A DNA stretch of 64,000 nucleotides from Lysobacter daejeonensis GH1-9 (GTDB lineage Bacteria; Pseudomonadota; Gammaproteobacteria; Xanthomonadales; Xanthomonadaceae): the NCBI RefSeq assembly GCF_000768355.1, contig NZ_AVPU01000012.1, positions 1 through 64,000 on the forward strand. Direction: 5' to 3'. The position numbers and the translations under genes are program-made. The notes under the pieces were generated by a model. It made no database searches. It saw only the letters and a program-made list of their open reading frames with translations, and had not been told where the DNA came from. Every line of letters begins with the position of its first letter. Position 1 is the first letter of the stretch. Below are positions 1 through 9,410 of the stretch, in pieces.

Positions 1-761
1 CCGTCGACGGCGGTAAACGCAAATGAGTCTGGAGCAGCATCAGGCAAGGTCTGCTTGGTAACGTCCACATGGCCCGCCACCACGATGTTGCTGACCGAGG
101 CCGTGCCGCCGGTGCACTTGGAGGTGGTTCCGGCACGCACGACCCCGGGGCCCGTGCAGACACCGCCGGTGTTCTGGCTGTATGCCAGCGTGTAGGGCAT
201 GACCAGCTTGCCATCAGCGCCCGCGGTGCAAGTCAGCTTCACATTCTGGACGGTGACGGTCGCGGATCCGTTGGCGTTGAAGTCGCCACAGGTATCAGTG
301 GGCTGGGTGCCCGCATCCAGATCGGCAAACGGCGCCGGCGATTCCGGAAAGGTCGCAACCGAACACGTGCCGCCCAACTGCGCGGGATTGTTGCCGTCCT
401 CTCCCATGAACAGGCCGATGTCATAACGATCCGTAGAATTGGACTGCAGCGTGAGTTGCACGCTGACCGTGATTTCCGACCCCGCCGTGCACGTGGTCGG
501 AGCGCTGAGCGCTTGCGCGGTCACGATGTGCGAGAAGTCGTTGGCGGTGCACCCGAGGTTCGTCGGGTTGTCCATTCGATTGGCAAGGCAGGACAAGCTA
601 TTGGTGGCCGTGACCGTCTGGGCCTGCGCCGCGGGCGTTGCGCTCACCATCAGGAGCAGGCAGGCCAAGGCCATTGACGCGAGGTGTCGCGAGCGAAACA
701 CGCCGGATCGAGTTCCGGGCATTGCCGCGTTGGTATTTTTGTTTCCAGTTCCTGTGGCCAT
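1..761 (-). CDS. Secreted protein, partial (C-terminus beyond window)
   Basis: An open frame runs leftward from ATG 761 to the window edge with no stop, giving 253 residues. I chose 761 because GGAG lies 7 nt upstream; ATG 788 and ATG 722 are in frame but lack such a site. A basic n-region is followed by a hydrophobic stretch and an Ala-x-Ala type end (TPAAQAQ, about residues 44-50), so export is likely. The mature part is rich in Thr, Ala, Asn and spaced Cys (motifs such as LSC, LGC, TTC, TCGD, LTC, VC, KC). The last visible residues (DVTKQTLPDAAPDSF) resemble the start of a prealbumin-like/DUF11-type repeat of bacterial surface proteins. That resemblance is from memory. Function unknown; probably a longer extracellular or surface protein. 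Confidence 0.65.
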   Translation of the reverse strand, partial: MATGTGNKNTNAAMPGTRSGVFRSRHLASMALACLLLMVSATPAAQAQTVTATNSLSCLANRMDNPTNLGCTANDFSHIVTAQALSAPTTCTAGSEITVSVQLTLQSNSTDRYDIGLFMGEDGNNPAQLGGTCSVATFPESPAPFADLDAGTQPTDTCGDFNANGSATVTVQNVKLTCTAGADGKLVMPYTLAYSQNTGGVCTGPGVVRAGTTSKCTGGTASVSNIVVAGHVDVTKQTLPDAAPDSFAFTAVD

Positions 762-1140
762 CTCGGCGCTCCCACTCCACTGCGTCATCGTCGGGAAATG
801 CGGACGCCCAGCCGGCGCATGCGCGCCTGGCCAAGCGACAAGAAAGACGTGTGGGTGCGAGGCCGCGCGGTCGGACGTGCCGACGCGCTTCGACAACCTC
901 GGTAGTGCCCCTATGACAGAACCCGGCTTCCGCCGGCCTCCCCATCAACCCCCCTCTCACCCTGCCGTTACGTCGGAAGTGAACTCGACCGGACAAAAAT
1001 GAGACATAAGTCTCGTTTTTCTCGCCAATTGGTTAATTCACTGTTAATAATTGCTTCACATTAGTTGAGCGCTGGCCTGTGCGCGGGGGGAAACCGCACC
1101 CAACGCCTATACTTGTGGCCCCTCGCCCACCCGACACTCC
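762..1140. other. Intergenic region between the secreted protein and ispB
   Basis: These 379 bases separate two divergent genes and must hold both promoters. The half next to ispB is unusually AT-rich for this genome (about 990-1065) and contains a stem-loop at 995-1020. A TATACT hexamer at 1108-1113 is a possible -10 for ispB, but no good -35 sits at the right distance. I see no small ORF or RNA gene in it. Confidence 0.5.
995..1020. repeat. Inverted repeat / stem-loop upstream of ispB
   Basis: AAAAATGAGAC (995-1005) pairs with GTCTCGTTTTT (1010-1020) around the loop ATAA. Every position pairs if one T-G wobble is allowed. The flanking A and T runs give it terminator form on either strand. 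It lies between two divergent starts, where a terminator is not expected, so an operator or transcript-insulating role is equally possible. Confidence 0.5.
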
Positions 1141-2136
1141 ATGCACGCCCAAGACGCCGCCTCCGCCCTCGACCTGAAGACGATCCAGGCCCTGGCCCAG
1201 GAGGACATGGCGGCGGTGGACGCGTTGATTCGGCGGCGGCTGGCCTCGGACGTGGTGCTGATCAACCAGATCGCCGACTACATCGTCAGCGCCGGGGGCA
1301 AGCGCCTGCGGCCGATGCTGCTGCTGCTGGCGGCGGGCGCGCTGGGCCACCGTGGCGCGGATGCGCACCAGCTGGCGGCCGTGGTGGAGTTCATCCACAC
1401 CTCCACGCTGCTGCACGACGACGTGGTGGACGAATCCGACCTGCGCCGCGGCCGCAAGACCGCCAATGCCGTGTGGGGCAACGCCGCCAGCGTGCTGGTC
1501 GGCGATTTCCTCTACTCGCGCAGCTTCCAGCTGATGGTGGAACTGGACAGCATGCAGGTGCAGCGCATCCTGGCCGACACCACCAACCGCATTGCCGAAG
1601 GCGAAGTGCTGCAGTTGCTGCACGTACGCAACCCGGACACCGACGAGCCGGCCTACCTGCGGGTGATCGAGCGCAAGACCGCGGTGCTGTTCGCCGCCGC
1701 CACCCGGCTGGGCGCGCTGCTCGCGGGTGCGAGTCCGGCGGTGCAGCAGCAGTTGTTCGACTACGGGCTCAACCTGGGCTATGCCTTCCAGATCGCCGAT
1801 GACGTGCTCGACTACGCGTCTGACGCCGAGACGCTGGGCAAGAACCTCGGCGACGACCTGGCCGAGGGCAAGGCGACCCTGCCGCTGATCCACGCCATCC
1901 GCCATAGCGACGAAGCCACCCGCCAGCTGCTGCGCACCGCGATCGAACACGGTGACACCTCGGCCATGCCAGCGGTCATGGCCGCCATCCATGCCACCGA
2001 CGGCCTTGGCTACAGCCGCCAACGGGCACGCGACTACGCGGTGCTGGCCGAGCAGTCACTCGACACGCTGGAAGACAACGACTACGTCGCCGCGCTCCGC
2101 GGCCTGGCGCGCTACGCCGTCAGCCGCGACCACTGA
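1141..2136 (+). CDS. ispB: Octaprenyl-diphosphate synthase (polyprenyl synthetase)
   Basis: Trans-prenyltransferase that extends farnesyl diphosphate with isopentenyl units to make the C40 side-chain precursor of ubiquinone. The 331 residues match the family length. The first Asp-rich motif DDVVD is at residues 93-97, preceded by GGKRLRP (52-58) in the substrate-binding region. The second, DDVLDY, starts near residue 220. These motifs bind the Mg2+-diphosphate of the allylic substrate. No strong ribosome site precedes ATG 1141. The gene stands alone and converges with murD2. Chain length (C40 or other) cannot be fixed by eye, but IspB is the usual essential enzyme of this size in gammaproteobacteria. 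Confidence 0.93.
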   Translation: MHAQDAASALDLKTIQALAQEDMAAVDALIRRRLASDVVLINQIADYIVSAGGKRLRPMLLLLAAGALGHRGADAHQLAAVVEFIHTSTLLHDDVVDESDLRRGRKTANAVWGNAASVLVGDFLYSRSFQLMVELDSMQVQRILADTTNRIAEGEVLQLLHVRNPDTDEPAYLRVIERKTAVLFAAATRLGALLAGASPAVQQQLFDYGLNLGYAFQIADDVLDYASDAETLGKNLGDDLAEGKATLPLIHAIRHSDEATRQLLRTAIEHGDTSAMPAVMAAIHATDGLGYSRQRARDYAVLAEQSLDTLEDNDYVAALRGLARYAVSRDH

Positions 2137-2164
2137 GTCGCGGCGCGGTCCTCAGGGGCCGGGT

Positions 2165-3565
2165 TCAGGCGATGCCTAGCCCGGGAATCGCACTGATGCT
2201 GTCCGGATCGAATCCGGCGAGTGCGGCGAAATGACGGCCGCGCGCCACATAGTCCCGATACGGTCCGAAGCTCGGCGCGCCAGGCGACAGCAATACCACC
2301 CCGTCATGCCCGAGCACCGCCTGGGCCTGCGTGATTGCAGCCGACAGGTCTTCCGCAGCGGACAGGACGAAGCGTCCCTGCTGGGCCAAGGGCAGCAGGA
2401 GTTCATGAATGCGCGGGCCGTTCTGCCCCATGGTCACGATGGCCAGCGGCGCGTCGTGTCGCATCGCTTCGGCAAAGTCATGCCAGTCCACGCCACGGTC
2501 GTGACCGCCCGCCAGGAGGGCGATGCGACGGCCACGGAAGCAATCCAGCGCGGCCAGGCTGGCAAACGGCGTGGTGCTGATCGAGTCGTTGACCCAAGTC
2601 AGCCCATCGCGCACACCCAGCGTCTGCAGCCGGTGCGGCAGCGGCTTGAAGTCGGCGGCATGCGGCGCCAGCGCCACCGCGTCCAACCCGAGCGCCTCGA
2701 TCGCGGTAAGTACGGCGCACAGGTTGCCTCGGTTATGGCGACCCGGCAGCGGCAATGACAGCGTGTCCATGACCAGCGTGTCGCCGCGGTAGAGCAGGTC
2801 CTCGCGCAGGTGCCAACCTTCGGCGTGACCGAAGTGGCGGACCTCGCTGTCAGGCAACACCAGGCCCGCCAGATGCGGGTCGTCGGCGTTGATGATCACG
2901 ATCTTCGGGCGCGCGCCGGTCAGCAGGCGCAGCTTGTCCTCGACATAGCGGGCTTCGCTGCCATGCCAGTCCAAGTGCTCGGGGAAGAGGTTGAGGACGA
3001 TGGCGACCTCGGGCCGTGCGCCGCTCTCGGCCACGTCGCCGGTCTGGTAGCTGGACAACTCGATGGCACGGAACGCGGGCACCGGCGACTCCGCCAGCTC
3101 CAGCAGCGGCAGCCCAATGTTGCCGGCCAGCGCAGTGACGTGGCCACCCGCGCGCAACAGATGCGCCAGCAGCGACGTGGTGGTGCTCTTGCCCTTGGTG
3201 CCGGTGACGCAGACGGTGTCGGCAACGAAGCCGTCAGCGCCCGCATGCTCGGCGAACCACAGCGCCGTGCCACCGAAGAAACGAGTACCCTGCGCCTGCG
3301 CCGCCTGGGCTTCGGGTTTGTAAGGGCTGATGCCTGGCGACTTCACCACCACATCGAAGGCCGACAGCCGCTCGGCGCTGGCTGCGGTTTCCACCGCCAG
3401 CAGCGGATCGGCCAGGGCCACCGCATCAGCGGTCTCCTCGGCGCTGCAGAACAACGTCAGCGGCAGGCGCGGCAGTTGCGTGCGGATGGCGCGATAGGCC
3501 GCCCTGCCCTCGCGTCCCCAGCCCCAGAGCGCAACCCGCTGGCCATCAAGCTGCAAGATGCGCAC
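2165..3565 (-). CDS. murD2: UDP-N-acetylmuramoyl-L-alanine--L-glutamate ligase (MurD2)
   Basis: Mur ligase that adds glutamate to UDP-MurNAc-L-Ala in cytoplasmic peptidoglycan synthesis. The ATP-binding GTKGKS motif is at residues 122-127. The central domain carries ELSSYQ and [11 protein letters not shown], and the C-terminal domain carries LLAGGHDRG and LLSPGAPSF. It sits directly after murL. In Xanthomonas this pair was shown to join L-Glu first (MurD2) and then invert it (MurL), so the L-glutamate specificity is assigned by this partnership. The start is taken as GTG 3565 (VRILQLDG), which overlaps the murL stop by 20 nt. ATG 3607 is in frame but adds 14 poorly conserved-looking residues inside murL. 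Confidence 0.88.
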   Translation of the reverse strand: MRILQLDGQRVALWGWGREGRAAYRAIRTQLPRLPLTLFCSAEETADAVALADPLLAVETAASAERLSAFDVVVKSPGISPYKPEAQAAQAQGTRFFGGTALWFAEHAGADGFVADTVCVTGTKGKSTTTSLLAHLLRAGGHVTALAGNIGLPLLELAESPVPAFRAIELSSYQTGDVAESGARPEVAIVLNLFPEHLDWHGSEARYVEDKLRLLTGARPKIVIINADDPHLAGLVLPDSEVRHFGHAEGWHLREDLLYRGDTLVMDTLSLPLPGRHNRGNLCAVLTAIEALGLDAVALAPHAADFKPLPHRLQTLGVRDGLTWVNDSISTTPFASLAALDCFRGRRIALLAGGHDRGVDWHDFAEAMRHDAPLAIVTMGQNGPRIHELLLPLAQQGRFVLSAAEDLSAAITQAQAVLGHDGVVLLSPGAPSFGPYRDYVARGRHFAALAGFDPDSISAIPGLGIA

Positions 3566-4922
3566 GCAGGCGGTCCCACAGCTTGGCGGGGATACGGTGC
3601 TCCTCATCGATCACCAGCAGCGGTGCGATGGCCAGTTCCGTGGCGTCCAACTGCGGCAGGATCTCGCGCGCGAAACGCTTGACCAGTTCATCCTCACGCC
3701 ACTCCGGACGTGCGGCCAGCGCAGCCATCGCGGCGCGCGACTCCTTGCCCTCGCCCACGCATTCGAACGGCTTGTGATCCTGGAATTCGAGCAGGGCGTC
3801 GTAGCCGCCGGTCTGGGCCGGATCATCCAGCAGGTTACGGCCAAAGATGCCCACCAGCCGCGGCTTGGGCATGAACGGCGCAAGCGCCAGGAACACGAAG
3901 TGGCACTTGGGGCACACGCCGCACCAGCGGTTGGCCGGGCGCTCGCCCAGGATGTGGAAGTTGCGGTTGCAGCTGCTGAAGTGCGCGTCGTAGCGATCGG
4001 TGCGGGTGAACTGCCGCGCCACCGCCAACTCGCTGAGTGGACGCAACAAGGAGTAGTAATGCAGGTCGGCCGCGACGTGTTTCTCCACGTAGTCACCAAA
4101 GGCCGACTCGAACGCCCAGCCCTTGGACCACTGATGGTTCACCTCCCCGGTGCCCTCGATCAGGCTGCCGTAGCTGGCCGAGCGCTCATTGGAGAACACC
4201 ACCTGGTCCACGCCGTGCAGCAGCGCGGCCAGCACCAGGATCGCGGAATTCACCGCGGTCACCGGGATGTGGCCGTTCCAGGCGCCTTCGCGGTTGTAGT
4301 CGAACAACTGCGGCGCCAATGCGCGGCCCAGGTTGAGCGTGGGCAGGCCGGTGCGCTCGGCGCAGGCCTTGATCAGCTGCGAGCCACCGATCCAGGTCAC
4401 GGTCTGGTCGATGCCCAGCGCGCGCAACGCCTCGATGCTGACCAGCGAATCCTTGCCGCCGCCGATGGCGACCAGCGCGTGCTCGCGCAGACCCAGCGCC
4501 GGGGCGGCCGCATCGGCATCGGCCCCGTGCGGGAAGCGGATCCTGCCGTGCAGGTTGAGGCCGTTGCGGTAGGCGAACTCGCCCAGGCCATGCAGGTACA
4601 CCGACTCCAGCAACGCGGCCGTCTCGGCATCGATCGTGTACGACTCGATGCGGATTTCCCCGGGCACCGCCGCCTTGTAGTAGCTCACGCCGGTGATCAG
4701 GTGCAGCAGCTGCAACGCGCGCTGCACCGCCGCGGCACGGGCCGCATCCAGGGCGAACGGTGCACCCGGGATGGTGATGGTCTCCACCAGTTCCGGGCCG
4801 TCGTCGAAGGCGTACACCAGCCGTGCGACGCCCGTCGCCGCATCCAGCTCGCAACGCACGAACCGGAACGCCTTGATGCCGTCACGCTGGAACCGCCACT
4901 CGCCCATGTCCACACCCATCAC
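3546..4922 (-). CDS. murL: UDP-MurNAc-L-Ala-L-Glu epimerase (MurL)
   Basis: 458-residue protein matching MurL, the ATP-dependent enzyme that epimerises the terminal L-Glu of UDP-MurNAc-L-Ala-L-Glu to D-Glu. It gives a route to peptidoglycan D-glutamate that does not need free D-Glu from MurI. A PP-loop-like nucleotide motif, IGGGKDS, is at residues 153-159. Four cysteines, C318, C334, C337 and C340 (CGVCPKC), are arranged like a metal-binding knuckle. The gene overlaps lysAC by 4 nt (ATGA) and murD2 by about 20 nt, so the three are translationally coupled. The ATGA overlap supports the first ATG, although M6 (MGEWRF) is also possible. Assignment rests on family recognition plus the murD2 neighbour. 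Confidence 0.88.
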   Translation of the reverse strand: MMGVDMGEWRFQRDGIKAFRFVRCELDAATGVARLVYAFDDGPELVETITIPGAPFALDAARAAAVQRALQLLHLITGVSYYKAAVPGEIRIESYTIDAETAALLESVYLHGLGEFAYRNGLNLHGRIRFPHGADADAAAPALGLREHALVAIGGGKDSLVSIEALRALGIDQTVTWIGGSQLIKACAERTGLPTLNLGRALAPQLFDYNREGAWNGHIPVTAVNSAILVLAALLHGVDQVVFSNERSASYGSLIEGTGEVNHQWSKGWAFESAFGDYVEKHVAADLHYYSLLRPLSELAVARQFTRTDRYDAHFSSCNRNFHILGERPANRWCGVCPKCHFVFLALAPFMPKPRLVGIFGRNLLDDPAQTGGYDALLEFQDHKPFECVGEGKESRAAMAALAARPEWREDELVKRFAREILPQLDATELAIAPLLVIDEEHRIPAKLWDRLRAHLAA

Positions 4923-7513
4923 TCGGTTTTTCCCAACACCTGCTCGGCCGGCAGGGCCCGCAGATTGTATGTGTTTGCCATCGCCATGCCGTAGGCGCCC
5001 GCGTCGGCCACCAGCAGCACGTCACCCTCGACCGTCGCCGTAGGCAGCAGACGGCCACGACCCAGCACATCGCCGGTCTCGCAGATCGGTCCGACCACGT
5101 CGAAGGCCTGCGTAGCCCCATCGTCCAAACGGGTGAGGTTGTGGATGCCGTGGTAGGCCTCGTACATCGCTGGGCGCATCAATGCGTTCATGCCTCCATC
5201 GCCACCCACGCGGCGCACGCCGTCCTTCTCCACCACCTGGGTCACCGTGAGCAGCAGCACGCCCGATTCCGCGACCAGGTAGCGGCCCGGCTCGATAACC
5301 AGGCCGAAGCGCGGGTACTCAGCCTTGATCTCGTCCAACCCCGCACGCCACGCGACAAGGTCGAATGCCTCGGCGTCAGGCGTGTACGGGATGGGCAGGC
5401 CGCCGCCGATGTCGATGAACTCGATGGTGCCCACGCTGTCTGCGAGTCCCGCGAGGTTGGCATATACATCGCGCCAGTGGCGCGGATCGTCGATGCCGCT
5501 GCCCAGGTGGGCGTGCAGGCCACTGATCCGCACGCCCAGCTTGTTGGCCTCGCTGACGAACGCATCGAAACGTGCCACCGGCAGGCCGAACTTGGCGGCG
5601 ACGCCACCAGTGCGCACCTTCTCGTGGTGGCCCTCGCCATGGCCCAGGTCCAGGCGCAGCCACAGCGTGCGGCCACGGAACACCTCCGGCCAGCGCTGCA
5701 GTGCCTCGATGTTGTCCAGGGTGACGTTGACGCCCCGCGCGAAGGCCGCCTCGTACTCGCGACGCGGCGCGAAGCTGGGGGTGAACAGCACGCGTTGCGG
5801 CGCCATGTTCGGCACCACGCTGAACACGTGGTCCAGCTCCGCTTGCGACACGCACTCCAGGCCGAAGCCTTCGGCCACCACCGCCTGCAGGATGGCCGGG
5901 TACGGATTGGCCTTGATCGCGTAGAAGCAGCGATCGATGGCCGTGATCGACGCCAGTGCGCGTGCACGGGCGCGCACGGTGTCCAGGTCGTAGACGTAGC
6001 GTGGCGTTCCCGCCTGCGCGGCCTGCAACAGCGCCTTGCGCTGGGGCGACCACCACGGCGTTCCGCGCTGCATCTTGCCGTGTGCGATTTCCTTCCAGCT
6101 GGGACCGAAGACGCTGGCGTCCTGCACCGGCATCGCGCCGCAGCGCACCAGTTCTGCGTGCAGTTGCGGCAGCAGGCCGTCGGCGTCGGCCTCGTCGATC
6201 ACGAAGGTCAGGTTGAGGTCGTTGGACGACTGCGAGATCAGGTGTACGCGCTCGCGCCCGAACGTGGCCCAGATGTCCGACAGCTTGTGCAGCAGCGAAC
6301 GCATGCCGCGGCCGACCAGGGTGATGGCCGCGCACGGCGCGATCACCTTGACCCGGCATACCTCGGCCAGGTCCTCGGACAGCGCGGCCAGCACGTTGCT
6401 GCTGACCAGGTTCTCGCTGGGGTCCAGCGACACGGTCACGTTGGTTTCCGAAGAGCCGATCAGGTCGATCGACAGGCCGTGGCGCTTGAAGCGTTCGAAC
6501 ACGTCGGCCAGGAAGCCAACCTGCTGCCACATGCCGATGCTTTCCATCGACACCAGCACGATGCCGTTGCGCCGGCTGATCGCCTTGACGCCCGGCACGG
6601 TGGCGGCCAGTGCGTCGATACGCGTGCCCAGCTCGTCGGGGCGCTCGGTGTCCAGGATGGCCATCGGCACGCCGGCCTCGCGGCACGGGCCGATGGAGCG
6701 TGGGTGCAGCACCTTGGCACCGGTGGTGGCGATTTCCTGCGCCTCGGCGTAATGCAGGCGCGACAGCAGGCGCGCGTCGGGCACGTCGCGCGGGTTGGCG
6801 CTGAACATGCCCGGCACGTCGGTCCAGATCTCGACGCGCCTGGCCTTGAGCAGCGCGCCGAAGTACGCCGCCGAGGTGTCCGACCCGCCGCGGCCAAGGA
6901 TGGCGGTACCGCCATCCTCATGCCGGGCGATGAAGCCCTGGGTGATCAGCATGGCCGTGGGCTGCGCGGCGAAGCGGTCGGCGAAACCGGCATCGGCCTG
7001 CGTGCGGCAGTTCACCGACAGCCGGCCCGACCACTCGCTCTGGTTGGGCAGCGCGATGGCATCGAGCCAGTTGCGCGCGTCGCACCAGCCAAAATCGTGG
7101 CCCTGCGAACGCAGGTAGGCGGCCCCGATGGTGGAGGAGAGCAGCTCGCCCTGTCCCAGCACCTCGGCCTGCCAGTCCAGCGCGCGCGTCGCGGTGCGCG
7201 GATCGGTGGCCAGCGCCTGCAGCGCGGCCAGACGCTCGCCCAGCACTGCGTCGGCATCCAGATCCAGTTCCGCGCAGAACGCCCGATGGCGTTCCACCAG
7301 CCCGGCGATGCGGCCATCGATGCCGTCACCGTCGGCGATGGCCTGCAGCTCGTTGGTCACGCCCGACAGGGCGGACACCACCACCAGCACGCGGGCGTCG
7401 TCCCCCGTCATCCGTTTGGCGGCTATGCGGCCAATGGTGTCCCAACGGTTGCGGCGGGATACCGAGGTACCACCGAACTTGAGTACAACCCATCGCTGCG
7501 ATTGCGCCGACAC
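4919..7513 (-). CDS. lysAC: Bifunctional aspartate kinase / diaminopimelate decarboxylase
   Basis: Natural fusion of the first and last enzymes of lysine synthesis. The N-terminal half is an aspartokinase: KFGGTSV at residues 12-18, GRGGSDT in the kinase core, then ACT-like regulatory repeats (about 300-460). The C-terminal half (about 490-864) is a PLP-dependent, fold-type III decarboxylase of meso-diaminopimelate. Its PLP lysine is K534 in YAIKANPYP, with GLHAHLGSG, DIGGGLP, EPGRYLV and CETGD following. This fusion is characteristic of xanthomonads. It starts the minus-strand unit lysAC-murL-murD2, so DAP/lysine flux and glutamyl-precursor synthesis are probably co-expressed. Confidence 0.95.
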   Translation of the reverse strand: MSAQSQRWVVLKFGGTSVSRRNRWDTIGRIAAKRMTGDDARVLVVVSALSGVTNELQAIADGDGIDGRIAGLVERHRAFCAELDLDADAVLGERLAALQALATDPRTATRALDWQAEVLGQGELLSSTIGAAYLRSQGHDFGWCDARNWLDAIALPNQSEWSGRLSVNCRTQADAGFADRFAAQPTAMLITQGFIARHEDGGTAILGRGGSDTSAAYFGALLKARRVEIWTDVPGMFSANPRDVPDARLLSRLHYAEAQEIATTGAKVLHPRSIGPCREAGVPMAILDTERPDELGTRIDALAATVPGVKAISRRNGIVLVSMESIGMWQQVGFLADVFERFKRHGLSIDLIGSSETNVTVSLDPSENLVSSNVLAALSEDLAEVCRVKVIAPCAAITLVGRGMRSLLHKLSDIWATFGRERVHLISQSSNDLNLTFVIDEADADGLLPQLHAELVRCGAMPVQDASVFGPSWKEIAHGKMQRGTPWWSPQRKALLQAAQAGTPRYVYDLDTVRARARALASITAIDRCFYAIKANPYPAILQAVVAEGFGLECVSQAELDHVFSVVPNMAPQRVLFTPSFAPRREYEAAFARGVNVTLDNIEALQRWPEVFRGRTLWLRLDLGHGEGHHEKVRTGGVAAKFGLPVARFDAFVSEANKLGVRISGLHAHLGSGIDDPRHWRDVYANLAGLADSVGTIEFIDIGGGLPIPYTPDAEAFDLVAWRAGLDEIKAEYPRFGLVIEPGRYLVAESGVLLLTVTQVVEKDGVRRVGGDGGMNALMRPAMYEAYHGIHNLTRLDDGATQAFDVVGPICETGDVLGRGRLLPTATVEGDVLLVADAGAYGMAMANTYNLRALPAEQVLGKTE

Positions 7514-7685
7514 GGTCTTTCGATCTCCAGGGAAAGGGGTCGCACATTGTCCCCTGAAACCGGCGGGCGATGTAGGGCCATTGCACCGGCAACGGCACCG
7601 TCAGGGCCAGCACCAAAGGCCTAGAATGCCCTGCTCGCCCCCGGCCCCGGCTGGCCGGCGCCCTCCTCCCAAGGATGTCCCCCCA

Positions 7686-8567
7686 ATGACGCTCCGCCAC
7701 TACGTCCAGCTGGACGTGTTCGCCGACCGGCCCGGTGCCGGCAACCCCCTGGCCGTGGTGCTGGATGCCGAAGGCCTGGACGACGCGACGATGCAGGCCA
7801 TCGCCCGCTGGACCCGCCTGCCGGAAACCACGTTCGTTTTCCCGCCCACGCAGCCCGGCGCCAGCTACCGTGTGCGGATGTTCAGCCCGCGCCGGGAGGT
7901 GCCGTTTGCCGGCCACCCCAGCGTAGGCACTGCGCATGCGGTGATGGAAGCCGGCTTGGCCGCGCCGAAGGACGGCCTGCTGTGGCAGGAGGGCATCGCC
8001 GGCGTGCTGCCGCTGCGCGTGGTGGGCGAAGGCCCCAGCCGCAGCATCGCCGTGCGCACGCCGCGTGCGCGTGCCGTGGAAGTGGCCTCCGCCGCGGATC
8101 CGCGACTGGCACCGGCCCTGCATGGCCTGGCGCTGGGTGCACTGCCGCCCGCACTGATGGACGGTGGCCGCCGCTGGTGGCTGGCCGAACTGGCAAACGA
8201 ATCCGCGCTGCGCACCGCCACGCCGGACTGGACGGCGATCAGCGCGCTGGCACAGGCGACCGATTCGATGGGTCTGTTCGTCTACGCCCGCAGCGATGAC
8301 CCGGTCTATTACTACGCCGTGCGCGCGTTCGTCGGCGCGCCGGCGCAATTCGAGGACGCTGCATCGGGGGCGGCCAACGCCACGCTCGCCGCCTGGCTGG
8401 CGAACCAAGGCGCCTTACCGAATGCCGAAGGCCGGTACCGGGTCAGCCAAGGCCGCGAAGTCGGCCACGACGCCATCATCGACCTGCACGTGGATGCCGA
8501 AGGCGAGGTCTGGTCCGGCGGCCGGGTGTGCGACGTGGTGAGCGGCCACATCACCTGGGAACACTGA
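7686..8567 (+). CDS. PhzF family isomerase/epimerase
   Basis: 293-residue PhzF/DapF-fold protein. Visible family marks are QLDVFADRPGAGNPLAVV (residues 8-25), the catalytic-position glutamate E47 in RLPETTF, the GHPSVGTA loop (77-84), and ASGAAN in the C-terminal half. Relatives isomerise small metabolites by general acid-base chemistry. PhzF itself acts in phenazine synthesis, but no phenazine genes are nearby, so the substrate is unknown. The start is ATG 7686, about 10 nt after AAGGA; the longer upstream frame overlaps the lysAC promoter region and is rejected. It converges with the glycine-zipper gene, and its stop merges into that gene's terminator. Confidence 0.88.
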   Translation: MTLRHYVQLDVFADRPGAGNPLAVVLDAEGLDDATMQAIARWTRLPETTFVFPPTQPGASYRVRMFSPRREVPFAGHPSVGTAHAVMEAGLAAPKDGLLWQEGIAGVLPLRVVGEGPSRSIAVRTPRARAVEVASAADPRLAPALHGLALGALPPALMDGGRRWWLAELANESALRTATPDWTAISALAQATDSMGLFVYARSDDPVYYYAVRAFVGAPAQFEDAASGAANATLAAWLANQGALPNAEGRYRVSQGREVGHDAIIDLHVDAEGEVWSGGRVCDVVSGHITWEH

Positions 8568-8603
8568 AAAAAAGACGCCGACCGGGTAACCCCGGGCGGC
8601 GCC
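8567..8603 (-). terminator. Intrinsic terminator for the glycine-zipper gene
   Basis: Read on the minus strand, a GC-rich stem (8603-8591 pairing with 8586-8574, two mismatches, four-base loop) is followed by seven T residues (8573-8567). It lies 50 nt after the stop of the minus-strand gene and touches the phzF stop codon. Confidence 0.75.
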
Positions 8604-8653
8604 TCCCCCTGTGAAACCGAGGGCTCCGTTGCGGCACTTCCCGCCGCGACGGC

Positions 8654-9322
8654 TTACTCCGGCCGCACGTCCACGCGCACTCGGATGCGGTCGCCGGGGT
8701 GGTGGTTCATGCGGGTGGTGTATCGACGGCCGGCGTACTCGTACGTCACGTCATACGCGTCGATGGCGCGCTCATTGCTGGCATAGCGGCCATCCACCGG
8801 CTCTGGGTCGCACACGCGCGTGGTGGCGTTGCGCTGGCGCTGGTTCTGCTCGTAGATCTGCTTGCCGGCCATGCCGCCCACCATCGAGCCGATGGCCGAG
8901 GTGGCGTAGCGCGCCGAGCCGCCGCCCACCTGGCTGCCGACCACCGCGCCCACCACGCCACCGATCACGGTGGCCACCGTGCTGCCGGTCTGGCTGCCCG
9001 TGCGGTAGTTGCCGTTCTGGTCGTAATAGCCGTCACGGCGGCCATCGCGGTAGCCGTCGTAGCCGCGGTCATTGCGGTATGGGTCGTAGCTGCCGCCGGC
9101 CTGCACCGGGCTGTCGTAGCAGCGCTGGCCGCGCGTGGAGGCGTAGCCGGAATCGAACACCGGATCGACGCGGATCACCCGCGCGTAGTCGGACTGCGAC
9201 GTGGTGCCGGAATAGCCGTTCGAATAGGCATCGCGGCCCGCATCGTAGGACTGGGCCGACGCGGTGCCGGCGGTGACCGCCAGGGCAAGCGCAAGGGACG
9301 AGGAAAGAAGGCGGTTCATCAT
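8654..9322 (-). CDS. Glycine-zipper 2TM-domain envelope protein
   Basis: 222-residue exported protein. A signal peptide with cleavage after ASA (about residue 23) is followed by a Tyr/Gly/Asp/Arg-rich low-complexity segment (about 25-110). Then comes a glycine-zipper pair, VIGGVVGAVVGSQVGGG and IGSMVGGMAGKQI (about 117-156), typical of the Rick_17kDa/SlyB-like outer-membrane family. The C-terminal 60 residues (YEYAGRRYTTRM, PGDRIRVRV) form a small basic domain. GGGAG lies 5 nt before the first of two ATGs. The function of such proteins is mostly unknown; envelope integrity is the usual suggestion. It is monocistronic with a clear terminator. Confidence 0.82.
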   Translation of the reverse strand: MMNRLLSSSLALALAVTAGTASAQSYDAGRDAYSNGYSGTTSQSDYARVIRVDPVFDSGYASTRGQRCYDSPVQAGGSYDPYRNDRGYDGYRDGRRDGYYDQNGNYRTGSQTGSTVATVIGGVVGAVVGSQVGGGSARYATSAIGSMVGGMAGKQIYEQNQRQRNATTRVCDPEPVDGRYASNERAIDAYDVTYEYAGRRYTTRMNHHPGDRIRVRVDVRPE

Positions 9323-9410
9323 GGCTCCCAGACGCCGGCATGGCGTGGAGCGATCCTCGGGCGCGGGCGGTTAAACCGGGCTGAACCTGCGTAAAGGCCG
9401 TGTGAAGCGT

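Noticed and set aside
69-677. Plus-strand ORF of 202 codons at the left end
   Set aside because: It is Arg/Gly/Ala-rich in the pattern of an out-of-frame reading. The minus strand holds a signal peptide, a good ribosome site and an open frame over the same bases.
1033-2022. Long minus-strand ORF opposite ispB
   Set aside because: The plus strand encodes a clear polyprenyl synthetase with both Asp-rich motifs; the opposite frame is His/Gln/Arg-rich shadow.
5141-7624. 827-codon plus-strand ORF opposite lysAC
   Set aside because: High-GC shadow of the aspartokinase/DAP decarboxylase fusion; no recognisable domain.
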